Positions 16,892 through 25,150 of a DNA stretch of 64,000 nt are shown here, piece by piece. Every line of letters starts with the position of its first letter. Position 1 is the first letter of the stretch. The translations under genes and the position numbers were made by a program. The stretch comes from Mesorhizobium sp. 65-26 (GTDB taxonomy: Bacteria > Pseudomonadota > Alphaproteobacteria > Rhizobiales > Rhizobiaceae), in assembly GCA_001899205.1 (NCBI GenBank), contig MKVL01000038.1:311938-375937 (forward strand), read 5' to 3'. Under the pieces are notes generated by a model, which did no database searches, had not been told where the DNA came from, and saw nothing but the letters and a program-made list of their open reading frames with translations.

Positions 16892-17608
16892 ATGAAAGAA
16901 AAGAACCTTCTCGCCGAACTCGCCGCCTACCTGTTCTCCCATTCCGACAAGGAGACCAGCAGGACACCCTCCGAACGTGAGCTGGCCGAGCATTTCGGCG
17001 TGAGCCGAGGCCAGATCCGCGAGGCGCTGGCCATACTGGAGGCCATGCGCATCGTCGAGCGCCGCGCCAAGTCAGGCATCTATATCGACACCAAGCAGGC
17101 GAGCGTGGAGGCGCTGGCGCTGTTCGCGCGCGCCGGCCTGCCGCTCGACCCGGTGCAGATCTACGAGACGGTCGAACTGCGCAAGATCCATGAGATCAAG
17201 GCGGCCGAGCTTGCCTGCTCGCGCGCCACCGAGGAGAATTTCGAACGCCTGCGGGCGATCCTGAAGGCTTCCGAGGCGCGCATCGCCGCCGGTGAAGGCC
17301 TCGCCAAGGAGGACCGCGAGTTCCATCTCGAAATCGTGCGCGCCACCAAGAACGGCGTCTTCCACAACATCTGCAGCGTCTACTACCTGATGGGCGAACA
17401 GCGCCTGCCGATCTATTTCAACGACCCGGAGCGCAGCGTGCGCTCGCATGCCGAGCACGTGCAGATCTACGAGGCGCTGCTGCGCCGCGACGGCAACCTC
17501 GCCCAGGCGTTGATGAACGCGCATCTGCAGGGCGCCGAAAGCTACTGGAAGGGCCTTATCGAAGGCCGTGGGATGGAAGCGAAAGACACATCGCTCGAGA
17601 AGGCTTGA
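16892..17608 (+). CDS. GntR-family transcription regulator (FadR subfamily)
   Basis: This is a 238-residue regulator. The N-terminal winged helix carries TPSERELAEHFGVSRGQIREAL (residues 27-48), and a C-terminal all-helical FCD ligand domain has the expected E/H positions (DREFHLEIVRATKN, HAEHVQIYEAL). FadR-type regulators often bind T-G-G-T-N3-A-C-C-A sites. Such sites occur at 14372 and 14552, flanking this divergent gene set, and also at 31 and 36 kb, so this protein is the best candidate regulator. It lies between the sugar-acid enzyme and the dehydrogenase. The ligand is presumably a pathway sugar acid. Confidence 0.9.
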   Translation: MKEKNLLAELAAYLFSHSDKETSRTPSERELAEHFGVSRGQIREALAILEAMRIVERRAKSGIYIDTKQASVEALALFARAGLPLDPVQIYETVELRKIHEIKAAELACSRATEENFERLRAILKASEARIAAGEGLAKEDREFHLEIVRATKNGVFHNICSVYYLMGEQRLPIYFNDPERSVRSHAEHVQIYEALLRRDGNLAQALMNAHLQGAESYWKGLIEGRGMEAKDTSLEKA

Positions 17609-17704
17609 GCACATACGGCCAAGCGCCATCGCTTGGCACGCAGCGGCGACATCGCCAGGCGTAACGGGAGCAGGATGAGACGGGGGTCGACTATGCTCGC
17701 GCAA

Positions 17705-17798
17705 GCGCATGAACCCGAAAATCGGAATCGATTTTCGGAAAGGATCATGCGCCAAACAAAAGGGTCAGAGTGTCCTTTGCGCGTCCAAAAGGACGCGC
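17705..17798. repeat. RIME-like repeat with two palindromes
   Basis: GCGCATGA (17705) pairs with TCATGCGC (17745-17752) around an inner stem CCGAAAATCG/CGATTTTCGG. A second perfect stem follows, GCGCGTCC-AAAAG-GGACGCGC region (17779-17798). It fills most of the 254-base gap between the GntR and dehydrogenase genes; no other gene is visible there. Confidence 0.75.
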
Positions 17799-17862
17799 GG
17801 CGCTCCAGGGAATCCAGGGAGCTGGGCGGGATGACCAGATCCAGCCCTATGCCGTCCTGATC

Positions 17863-18840
17863 ATGCGCAAGATCCTGTCGACCCACCCGCTGCATCCGCG
17901 CGCCACCTCCATGCTGGCCAGCGCCGGCCGGCTGGCCATCGCGCCAGCTATCGATGCCGCGACCCTGGCCGCCGAGGCGCGGGACGCCGACATCGTCATC
18001 GTGCGCGCGCCGCTGCCGCCGCAATTGTTCGAGGGCGCCACGCGATTGCGGGCGGCCATCCGCCACGGCGCCGGCCTCGACATGATTCCCATGGAAGCGG
18101 CGACCGCCGCCGGCGTGCTGGTGGCGAACGTGCCGGCCGTCAACGCCCGCTCTGTCGCCGAGCATGTGATGTTCACCGCGCTGGCGCTGCTCAGGCGGTT
18201 TCGCGCCATGGACCGCGACCTTCGCGCCAGGGGCTGGCTCGCCGGCCGCGAGCACGCCAATTCCGCCAGCGAACTCGCCGGCAAGACGATCGGCATCGTC
18301 GGCCTCGGCGCAGTCGGCCAGGCGGTCGGCCATATCGCGGCGCATGGCTTCGACCTCAATGTCGTGGCGACCACCCGCAGCATGCGCCCGGCGCCGGATC
18401 GCATCGGCTTCCTGTCCATCGACGCCCTGGTCGAGCAGAGTGACATCATCGTGCTCTGCTGCCCGCTGACGGAGGAGACGCGTGGCCTGATCAGCCGCGA
18501 GCGCATCGCCCTGATGAAGCCACACGCACTGCTGATCAACGTCTCGCGGGGGCCGGTGGTCGACGACGATGCGCTGATCGAGGCCTTGCGCAGGGGACGC
18601 ATCGGCGGCGCCGCGCTCGACGTGTTCTCCACCCAGCCGCTGCCGCCAAATCACCCCTATTTCAGCTTCGACAACGTGATCGTCACGCCGCACATGGCCG
18701 GCATCACCGAGGAATCGATGATGCGCATGGGCGTCGGCGCCGCAGGCGAGGCGTTGCTGGTGCTCGATGGCAAGCTGCCGGTCAACCTGCGCAACCCGGA
18801 TGTGGTTGGGCATTATCGGCGACGCTTTCCCGCGAGCTGA
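17863..18840 (+). CDS. D-2-hydroxyacid dehydrogenase family protein
   Basis: This is a 325-residue NAD(P)-dependent dehydrogenase. The Rossmann motif is GLGAVG (147-152), the active-site arginine is R229 (VSRGPVV) and the histidine is H277 (TPHMAG). The usual catalytic glutamate of the E-P motif is a glutamine here (Q258, FSTQPLPPNHP), a change also seen in some subfamilies of this group. It probably reduces a 2-keto acid or oxidises a 2-hydroxy acid made by the upstream sugar-acid enzymes. ATG 17863 gives the family start; no clear ribosome site is visible, and the preceding repeat separates it from gntR. Confidence 0.86.
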   Translation: MRKILSTHPLHPRATSMLASAGRLAIAPAIDAATLAAEARDADIVIVRAPLPPQLFEGATRLRAAIRHGAGLDMIPMEAATAAGVLVANVPAVNARSVAEHVMFTALALLRRFRAMDRDLRARGWLAGREHANSASELAGKTIGIVGLGAVGQAVGHIAAHGFDLNVVATTRSMRPAPDRIGFLSIDALVEQSDIIVLCCPLTEETRGLISRERIALMKPHALLINVSRGPVVDDDALIEALRRGRIGGAALDVFSTQPLPPNHPYFSFDNVIVTPHMAGITEESMMRMGVGAAGEALLVLDGKLPVNLRNPDVVGHYRRRFPAS

Positions 18841-18894
18841 TCCTCAGACGAAGGACGCCTCAATTTTCCCGGATTTCACGGCAAGCCTGTTTCG

Positions 18895-19281
18895 ATGGCC
18901 AGGTTCGTACGATTGATTATCGCGGCTGCCGGTATCTGCGTGACGGCGACTCAGGCCGACGCGGGCGGCCAGGGCGCCTACGTTTTCTGCGACAACGGCC
19001 TACGCTGCCTTACAGCGCCCTGCCCTTCGAACAGCGCCCTCGACCTTGCCAGCGGCAAGATCGTCAAGGGCGTATCGATCGACACCAGTCGCCTGTCGCA
19101 GCAGGACAAGGCGCTCGATCTGCAGGACAAGCTTTATGCGGGCAAGCTTGTGGTTGACGGCGCCATCGTGAACCGGCAGCAGACCTTCAACGGCAGGAAA
19201 TACAGCCTGCCGACGCTGGTCGCGACCGGCATCGAGCGCACGTCAAGGGACAGCGAACGCAGGCACTGCTCGGCTCACTGA
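18895..19281 (+). CDS. Small secreted cysteine-containing protein, unknown function
   Basis: This is a 128-residue protein with a Sec signal peptide (about 1-23, ending ATQADA). The mature part begins GGQGAYVFCDNGLRCLTAPC, with three closely spaced cysteines before a Ser/Asp/Lys-rich region, and ends in HCSAH. I do not recognise the family. Codon use and base composition look like those of the neighbours. It sits alone between a rightward dehydrogenase and a leftward amidase, so context gives no function. Confidence 0.7.
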   Translation: MARFVRLIIAAAGICVTATQADAGGQGAYVFCDNGLRCLTAPCPSNSALDLASGKIVKGVSIDTSRLSQQDKALDLQDKLYAGKLVVDGAIVNRQQTFNGRKYSLPTLVATGIERTSRDSERRHCSAH

Positions 19282-19330
19282 GCCCACGCTCCCGAAAAGC
19301 CGCGGACTTCCCGAAAGGCTTCGCGCCATC

Positions 19331-20626
19331 TCAACGCCTGAGCAAGGCCTCGACCCCCGCCGCGATATCGAAGAGATGACGGTCATGCCCATGCCGGGCC
19401 ACCAGCATCAAACCCACGGGCAGCGCCGTGCCCGGTACCGGCAGCGAGATCGCGCAGAGGTCGAACTGGTTGGCCACCTGCGTGTTGCGCAGCATCAGCC
19501 CCTCGACGCGGTCGCATAGCGCATCATCGGCCTTCAGCGCGCTGATCGTCGGCGCCAACACAGGCGAGGCAGGCAGAGCCAGAATATCCACCGCTTCGAA
19601 ACGTCCATTCATCGCCCTGGCGAGTTCGACGCGCCGGCGCATGGCCCTGATGTAGAACGGCGTCGGGATGGTAGCGGCGCGCGACAATGGCTCGCTGACG
19701 CGCGGGTCGACGGGCACGGGCGCGCCTTCCGCCAGCCAGTCGGCGTGGACTTCCGCCCCTTCCATCGCCGCGATCGAACCACGCTTCGTGGCCGCGCGCA
19801 TCTGCGCTATGAGATCGTCGATCGTGATGTCGGCAAGCCGCGCACCCGCGCCCTCCATCCCGGCCAGAGCGTGCTCGAATGCCGCCATGACCTCGGGTTC
19901 GGTGCCGTCGAACAGGAGCCCGCGCGGTATCGCCACGCGTAACCCCGCGAGAGATCGCGGCGACGGCGCATAATGGTCGTCACCCGCCATGACCGCGTCG
20001 GCTGCCGCGCAGTCGGCAACGCTGCGGGCCAGCGGCCCGACTGAATCCAGCGTCGCCGACAGGGGAAAGGCGCCGGCCAGCGGCACGCGCCTCGCCGTCG
20101 GCTTGAAGCCGACGACGCCGTTGAGCGCGGCGGGAATGCGGATCGAACCGCCGGGGTCGGAACCGATCGAGATATCGCTCGTTCCCTCGCCGACGGCGAC
20201 GCCGGCGCCCGAGGACGAACCGCCGGGAATGCGGCTGGCATCGGCCGCGTTTCCGGGCGTGCCGTAATGCATGTTGAAGCCGACCGCCGTGAAGGCGAAC
20301 TCGGTCATGTTGGTCTTGCCGGGGATGACGGCACCCGCCTGCCGCAGCCTGCGTACGATCGCCGCGTCCTGCATCGCCGGCGGTGTGGTCCTGCGCAACA
20401 GCGATCCAGCCGTGGTCGGCTCGCCAGCGACGTCGAACAGGTCCTTGATGGAGACGATGGTTCCGTCGAGCGGTCCGAGGCTGACACCGGCCTTGCGGCG
20501 GGCGTCGGCGGCATCCGCGGCCGCCCGCGCCGCTTCGGGATAAAGCCGCGTGTAGACCGTCTCGTCGGACGCGCGTCCGGCAAGGCGGGAAAGGATGGCT
20601 TCGAGACGGTCACGAACGGATTGCAT
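19331..20626 (-). CDS. Amidase signature family protein
   Basis: This is a 431-residue amidase with the Ser-cisSer-Lys triad region: K in VSIKDLFDVAG, then GGSSSGAGVAVG and SIGSDPGGSIRIPA. Such enzymes hydrolyse carboxamides. The length is typical. The start MQSVRDRLEAIL is at 20626. It stands alone and convergent with the small secreted protein gene. The substrate is not predictable, and similarity to Glu-tRNA amidotransferase GatA is only at family level, with no gatB or gatC nearby. Confidence 0.88.
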   Translation of the reverse strand: MQSVRDRLEAILSRLAGRASDETVYTRLYPEAARAAADAADARRKAGVSLGPLDGTIVSIKDLFDVAGEPTTAGSLLRRTTPPAMQDAAIVRRLRQAGAVIPGKTNMTEFAFTAVGFNMHYGTPGNAADASRIPGGSSSGAGVAVGEGTSDISIGSDPGGSIRIPAALNGVVGFKPTARRVPLAGAFPLSATLDSVGPLARSVADCAAADAVMAGDDHYAPSPRSLAGLRVAIPRGLLFDGTEPEVMAAFEHALAGMEGAGARLADITIDDLIAQMRAATKRGSIAAMEGAEVHADWLAEGAPVPVDPRVSEPLSRAATIPTPFYIRAMRRRVELARAMNGRFEAVDILALPASPVLAPTISALKADDALCDRVEGLMLRNTQVANQFDLCAISLPVPGTALPVGLMLVARHGHDRHLFDIAAGVEALLRR

Positions 20627-20668
20627 GTCGATGTCGGACTCCGAAAGGCTGCAACGTCTTTAAAGCAG

Positions 20669-20702
20669 TTCCGGAAAAGTCGCGCAGCGATTTTCCCGGG
20701 AA
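20669..20702. repeat. Imperfect hairpin in divergent intergenic region
   Basis: TTCCGGAAAA and TTTTCCCGGGAA are imperfect inverses around GTCGCGCAGCGA; this resembles a fragment of a rhizobial intergenic repeat. The 172-base gap between the amidase and GFA genes holds nothing else recognisable. Confidence 0.4.
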
Positions 20703-20798
20703 GGTGCACGGAGATTTCCCGGACGGGAGCCGTAAAGCTCCTCAGGAGAATCGTGCGAAACGGATGCTGATGCACCTGCCGAAGCGAAAGGAAGATCG

Positions 20799-21146
20799 AT
20801 GCTCTACAGAGGCGGTTGCCATTGCGGCAAGGTGGCGTTCGAGGTCGAGGGCGAACTTGACGGCGCGGTACGCTGCAACTGCTCGATCTGCATGCGCAAG
20901 GGCGCGCTGCTGTGGGCCGTCGGGCGCGATCGGCTCAAGGTGGTCGCCTGGGGCGACGATCTTGGGCACTACACCTTCGGCAAGGGCGCGATAACGCATC
21001 GCTTCTGCAGGACATGCGGTATTCATCCCTTCGCCGAGGACAGCGGCAAGGGCAAAGGTCGCAGCGCCTATGTCAACGTCAACTGCCTCGACGATGTCGA
21101 TCTGGCCGCCATCGAGGTCTTCGAGTTCGATGGCCGCTCTGCATAG
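20799..21146 (+). CDS. GFA-domain zinc-binding protein
   Basis: This is a 115-residue protein of the GFA family (fold of glutathione-dependent formaldehyde-activating enzyme). The zinc-binding cysteines lie in GGCHCGKV, CNCSICMRKG and FCRTCG, in the standard order and spacing. Function within this family is poorly defined, and most members are not true formaldehyde enzymes. AAGGAAG precedes the ATG. It is a single gene with no operon partner on its strand. Confidence 0.87.
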   Translation: MLYRGGCHCGKVAFEVEGELDGAVRCNCSICMRKGALLWAVGRDRLKVVAWGDDLGHYTFGKGAITHRFCRTCGIHPFAEDSGKGKGRSAYVNVNCLDDVDLAAIEVFEFDGRSA

Positions 21147-21214
21147 GTCCCGAAAGGCGGAACCCGTTTTCAGAACAAGAACAGGATGACGATTCGAGCG
21201 AACATCATGCCGAT

Positions 21215-22123
21215 CTACCGGTAGCCGGAGGCGTCGGCTGGTTTGCCGGCGTCCTGAACCTCGGGAACATAGCGCCAGGCGTCCGGACGGGACCCGTCAA
21301 GATCGGTAAAGCCGTACAGCTGCGCAAGCCCGCCGCTGGACAGGGATTGGCCGTTCCAGCGCGAGCGCCCCGGATCGGCGGCCAGCGCCACCACAGCGCG
21401 GCCGACGAAGCGCGGCGTCTCGGATATGACGAAATGCGGAACGTTGGCGGTTGCATCGCGCCAATTCTCTTCGCGCACGCCGAAGGCTTCCAGCATCATC
21501 TCCGAGCGCAGCCAGCCCGGTGTCAATGACACCGAAGTGGCGCCATGTCTCTCCAGGTCCCTGGCATGCGCCCAGGCCATGCGGTTCACCGCCACCTTGG
21601 CAAGGTCATAGAAGGGCGAAAGGCGATAGTGGTCGGCATTGTATTCGGCGGTGCCGTCCGTGACTTCGACAAGCAACCCGCCCGGCCTCTCGATCATGAT
21701 TGGCAGGGCATAGTGCGCCGTGATGAGATGCGTATCGATCCCGAGCCGAAGCAATCGCAAACCGTTCTCCAGATCATGGTCCCAGACCGGTTTGTTCCAT
21801 TCGAACAGCTTCTCACCGCCCCACACATCGTTGACCAGTATGTCGAGCCGGCCCTGCTCGACGCGTATCCGCTCGACCAGCGCGCGCACCTCCTCGGCGA
21901 CCAGGTGATCGACCTGAACGGCAATGCCCTTGCCGCCCTGCGCGGTGACGAGTTCGGCTGTTTCCTCGATTGTTTCGGGTCGGGCATATTCGGATTGTTG
22001 GGACCGTGTCGTCCGCCCCGTGACATACACGGTAGCGCCGGCCGCTCCGAGTTCGACAGCGATGCCGCGCCCGGCCCCCCGGGTGCCGCCGGCGACAAGC
22101 GCAATCTTTCCGTCAAGCAACAT
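21215..22123 (-). CDS. Short-chain dehydrogenase/reductase
   Basis: This is a 302-residue SDR. The cofactor motif is AGGTRGAGRG (11-20) and the catalytic Tyr-Lys pair is YDLAK. The segments VNDVWGG (where NNAG is usual) and EVTDGTAEYN place it in an atypical subgroup. GGAGG lies 6 bases upstream of ATG 22123. It is divergent from a TetR regulator with an operator-like palindrome between them, so it is probably that regulator's target. The substrate is unknown. Confidence 0.86.
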   Translation of the reverse strand: MLLDGKIALVAGGTRGAGRGIAVELGAAGATVYVTGRTTRSQQSEYARPETIEETAELVTAQGGKGIAVQVDHLVAEEVRALVERIRVEQGRLDILVNDVWGGEKLFEWNKPVWDHDLENGLRLLRLGIDTHLITAHYALPIMIERPGGLLVEVTDGTAEYNADHYRLSPFYDLAKVAVNRMAWAHARDLERHGATSVSLTPGWLRSEMMLEAFGVREENWRDATANVPHFVISETPRFVGRAVVALAADPGRSRWNGQSLSSGGLAQLYGFTDLDGSRPDAWRYVPEVQDAGKPADASGYR

Positions 22124-22179
22124 CACAACCTCCGAACCAACCACACAAAGAGAACACTGGCATTCGCCCTTGTTGTCAT

Positions 22180-22203
22180 TTATAAATGATCATTCGTTTA
22201 TAA
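22180..22203. promoter_or_regulatory. TetR-type operator between SDR and TetR genes
   Basis: TTATAAATGATCATTCG and TTTATAA form an imperfect 24-base palindrome (TTATAAA at both ends as inverses) ending at the TetR start. The position in the divergent gap suits autoregulation and control of the SDR gene. Confidence 0.55.
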
Positions 22204-22794
22204 ATGGATGTCAATATGACCCGACCCAAAACCCAATCCGATGAGCAGGTCCTGGAGGCGGCCTATCGATTGATGCATGCGGAGGGACCGGAAGCCCTGA
22301 CCTTTGAACGGCTTGCACGGACCTCCGGCCTATCGGGCTCGACGCTGGTGCAACGCTTCAAGAGCAAAGCGCAATTGAAACAACGCACACTGCTTTACGC
22401 CTGGGATGGGCTCGACAGCAGAACCGAGGAACTGGCGCGCTCCACGCCAGGCACACCGGCAGGCGCGATCGAACTGCTGGTCGCGCTTTCAAGCGGCTAT
22501 GGCGACATCGCGTCCTATGCCGAGGGGCTGCTTGTCCTGCGCGAAGATTTGCGTGATCCGGTCCTGCGGGCGCGCGGCGCAGCATGGAAGGCGACATTGA
22601 GCAAGATGCTCGCCGACCGCTTTGCCGGGGTCGAGGGCATGCCGGACGACATCGGCCTGCTGATGGCCTCGCATTGGCAGGGCTCGCTGCTATGGTGGAG
22701 TTTCGATCCCGACAGCATGGAACTAACGAGCTATGTCGAGCAAAGCCTGAAGCGTTTCGTGTCGGCCATCACAGCCTCGGCCCGGAGCCGCTGA
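22204..22794 (+). CDS. TetR-family regulator
   Basis: This is a 196-residue regulator with an N-terminal helix-turn-helix (LTFERLARTSGLSGSTLVQRF, about 37-57) and a helical ligand domain. The SGSTLVQRFKSK recognition helix is typical though not the classical YYHF form. ATG 22204 lies directly on the operator; ATG 22216 (MTRPKT) is an alternative, and neither has a good ribosome site. It probably represses the divergent SDR gene and itself. Confidence 0.85.
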   Translation: MDVNMTRPKTQSDEQVLEAAYRLMHAEGPEALTFERLARTSGLSGSTLVQRFKSKAQLKQRTLLYAWDGLDSRTEELARSTPGTPAGAIELLVALSSGYGDIASYAEGLLVLREDLRDPVLRARGAAWKATLSKMLADRFAGVEGMPDDIGLLMASHWQGSLLWWSFDPDSMELTSYVEQSLKRFVSAITASARSR

Positions 22795-22835
22795 AGCCCC
22801 GAACCGTGATCGGTTCCTGGATTGCGGATGGCGGC

Positions 22836-24050
22836 CTATTCGACTCGCTTCGGTCCCTTCGCGAACACGACCAGCGCCGCGAGCAGCGTTGCCACGCCGC
22901 AATAGCCGAAGGCGCTGGCGACGCCGGCGTGGTCGACCAGCAGGCCGCCGAAGACCGCGCCCAGTGCGATCGCGATCTGGAACGTGGCGACCATCAGGCC
23001 GCCGGCGCTCTCCGCCTGGTCGGGCGCCGCGCGCACCAGCCAGGTCTGCAGGCCGACCGGCACCGCCCCGAAGGCGAAGCCCCAGACTGCAACCGCCGCG
23101 GCGGCGATCGTCGCCGATGCCCCCAGCGTCAGCATCGAGGCCGCAGCGAGCGCGATCAGCAACGGCGCCAGGGCAACGGCCGTCTTGAGGCTGCGTTCAG
23201 CCATGAAGCCACCCGCGAGATTGCCGAAGAAACCGCCGACGCCATAGGCCAGGAGCACGAGCGAGATGGTCTGGATGTCGAGCATCGGAACCTTCTCCAG
23301 GAACGGGCGAACGTAAGTAAAACCGGCAAAGTGTCCCGAGGCGACCAGCAGCACCACCAGCAGGGCGATCCGGATCATCGGCCGCTCCAGCACCTCGAGC
23401 AACGTGCGGAAGCTCGCCACGCCATCAGGCGGCAGTCTCGGGATCGTCGCCACCTGCACCAGCAGCGCCAGCGCGCCGACGACGGTCGCGATCATGAAGG
23501 CTGTACGCCATCCCCAGACATCGCCGACATAGGCACCGATCGGCGCGGCGCAGACGGTCGCCACCGAGACACCCGTCAGGATGATCGACATGGCGCGCGG
23601 CATCAGCCGCATCGGCACCAGCCGCAGCGCCATCGCCGCCGACATTGCCCAGAAACCGCCCAGCGCGACGCCGAGCACGACACGGGCGAGCAGGAGCAGC
23701 GACAGCGACGAGGCGAAGGTCGCCAGCAGGTTCGAAACGATGAGCAACGCTGTCAGCATCCACATCACCAGCCTGCGGTCCAGGCGCCGGGTGATGATGG
23801 CCATCGTCGGGGCGGCGATGGCGCCGACGACAGCGGTCGCGGTCACCGCCTGCCCGGCCAGCCCCTCGCTGACCCCGAGGTCGCGCGCCATCGGCGTCAG
23901 CAGGCTTGCCGGCAGGAATTCGGCGGTTACGAGGCCGAAGACGCCGAGTGCCAGGGATACCACCGCACCCCAGGCAGGCTCCGTTCGCTCCTCCGGTACG
24001 GCAGGGTTCAGCAGGGCACCGTCAAGGGTACCCGTCACGGGTTCGGCCAT
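22836..24050 (-). CDS. MFS transporter (AraJ/NepI-type efflux)
   Basis: This is a 404-residue membrane protein with about 12 hydrophobic segments and the MFS drug/sugar-efflux motifs TAEFLPASLLTPMARDLGVS (after the first helix) and RVVLGVALGGFWAMS. The N-terminal region resembles arabinose or purine-ribonucleoside exporters of the DHA1 family. CGGAGA lies 7 bases upstream of ATG 24050. It is divergent from an AraC regulator that probably controls it. The substrate is unknown. Confidence 0.88.
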   Translation of the reverse strand: MAEPVTGTLDGALLNPAVPEERTEPAWGAVVSLALGVFGLVTAEFLPASLLTPMARDLGVSEGLAGQAVTATAVVGAIAAPTMAIITRRLDRRLVMWMLTALLIVSNLLATFASSLSLLLLARVVLGVALGGFWAMSAAMALRLVPMRLMPRAMSIILTGVSVATVCAAPIGAYVGDVWGWRTAFMIATVVGALALLVQVATIPRLPPDGVASFRTLLEVLERPMIRIALLVVLLVASGHFAGFTYVRPFLEKVPMLDIQTISLVLLAYGVGGFFGNLAGGFMAERSLKTAVALAPLLIALAAASMLTLGASATIAAAAVAVWGFAFGAVPVGLQTWLVRAAPDQAESAGGLMVATFQIAIALGAVFGGLLVDHAGVASAFGYCGVATLLAALVVFAKGPKRVE

Positions 24051-24067
24051 GGTCAGTCTCCGATCTG

Positions 24068-24098
24068 GTTGCAGCGCAACAATTGGCTGCACTGCAAC
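24068..24098. promoter_or_regulatory. Inverted operator between MFS and AraC genes
   Basis: GTTGCAGCGCAAC (24068-24080) is itself palindromic, and the inverse of GTTGCAGTGCA follows at 24085-24098. The two near-identical half sites in opposite directions in a 91-base divergent gap suggest an AraC-type binding site. Confidence 0.5.
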
Positions 24099-24141
24099 AT
24101 AGGGAGTGACGCTCTGGAGTTTCCATGCTAGAAAACCCATC

Positions 24142-25125
24142 ATGCTTGATCATTCGTCCAAAATTCCAACGACTGGTGATCCGCTGACCGACATCTTGCG
24201 CGGCCTGCGGCTGGACGGCGTCGACTATGCGCGCTGCGAGATGCGCGAGCCCTGGGGCATCCAGTTTCCGGCGCGCGCGGCGGCATGGTTCCATTTCATC
24301 GGCCGTCGCGACTGCTGGCTGATGGAGCCTTCCGGCGAATGGGTGCAGCTCAGGGCGGGCGACGCGGTGCTGCTGCCGCGCGGGGCTGCGCATGTGCTGG
24401 CGAGCGAACCGGAAACCAAGGTCTGGCCTGTAAAGGGCTTTGAAGCCGAGGAAGTCTGCAAGAACGTCTACTGCATGTCGAACGAAGCCATGTGCGGCGA
24501 AGGCCGGCCCGGCACGCTGTTGTTCTTCGGCAGCATGTATTTCAACATCGACAGCCTGCACCCCCTGCTCGGCATGATGCCCGACGTGATGCGCACGCAT
24601 GAGCTGGAAGCCTACGAGCCGGCCATCCCGCATCTGCTGGAGGCCATGGCGCGCGAGGTGACGATGGAACGCGTCGGTTCCGGCGGCATCCTGGCGCGGC
24701 TGGCCGACGTGCTGGCCGCCACGGTCATCCGCTCCTGGGTCGAGCGTGGCTGCGGCGACTCGTCCGGATGGATCGCAGCGGTCAGGGATCGCGAGATCGG
24801 CAAGGTGCTGGCCGCGATCCACCTCGACCCGAGCCGCGAATGGACGGTAGAAACGCTGGCAAGGATGATGGGTGCCTCGCGGTCCGGCTTTGCCGAGCGC
24901 TTCGCGACCATCGTCGGCGAGACACCGGCACGATATGTCACCCAGGTCCGCATGCACCAGGCCCGGCAATGGCTGGTCCGCGACCGCATGAAGATATCGG
25001 TCGTCGCGACGCGTCTCGGCTATGAATCGGATGCGGCCTTCAGTCGGGCGTTCAAGCGCGTCATCGGATCGCCGCCAAGCCATTTCCGCGCCGAGGAACA
25101 GGCCGAGCTCCGCCAGGCCGGTTGA
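24142..25125 (+). CDS. AraC-family regulator with cupin-like domain
   Basis: This is a 327-residue regulator. The N-terminal cupin-type sensor region includes WFHFIGRRDCWLMEPSGEW and LRAGDAVLLPRGAAH. The C-terminal double helix-turn-helix (about 225-320) includes WTVETLARMMGASRSGFAERF and VVATRLGYESDAAFSRAFKR. Several cysteines sit in CKNVYCMSNEAMC. It is divergent from the MFS exporter and is a likely activator of it in response to a small molecule. Confidence 0.9.
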   Translation: MLDHSSKIPTTGDPLTDILRGLRLDGVDYARCEMREPWGIQFPARAAAWFHFIGRRDCWLMEPSGEWVQLRAGDAVLLPRGAAHVLASEPETKVWPVKGFEAEEVCKNVYCMSNEAMCGEGRPGTLLFFGSMYFNIDSLHPLLGMMPDVMRTHELEAYEPAIPHLLEAMAREVTMERVGSGGILARLADVLAATVIRSWVERGCGDSSGWIAAVRDREIGKVLAAIHLDPSREWTVETLARMMGASRSGFAERFATIVGETPARYVTQVRMHQARQWLVRDRMKISVVATRLGYESDAAFSRAFKRVIGSPPSHFRAEEQAELRQAG

Positions 25126-25150
25126 GCGGATTCCGCCGAGCCCGCCCGCG

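Noticed and set aside
20799-21146. Formaldehyde detoxification operon
   Set aside because: Only a GFA-fold protein is present, with no glutathione-dependent formaldehyde dehydrogenase or S-formylglutathione hydrolase beside it; the family has mixed functions.
22584-24131. 515-codon rightward frame across the MFS gene
   Set aside because: Gln/Arg/His-rich antisense composition; the MFS transporter on the other strand has full membrane topology and family motifs.
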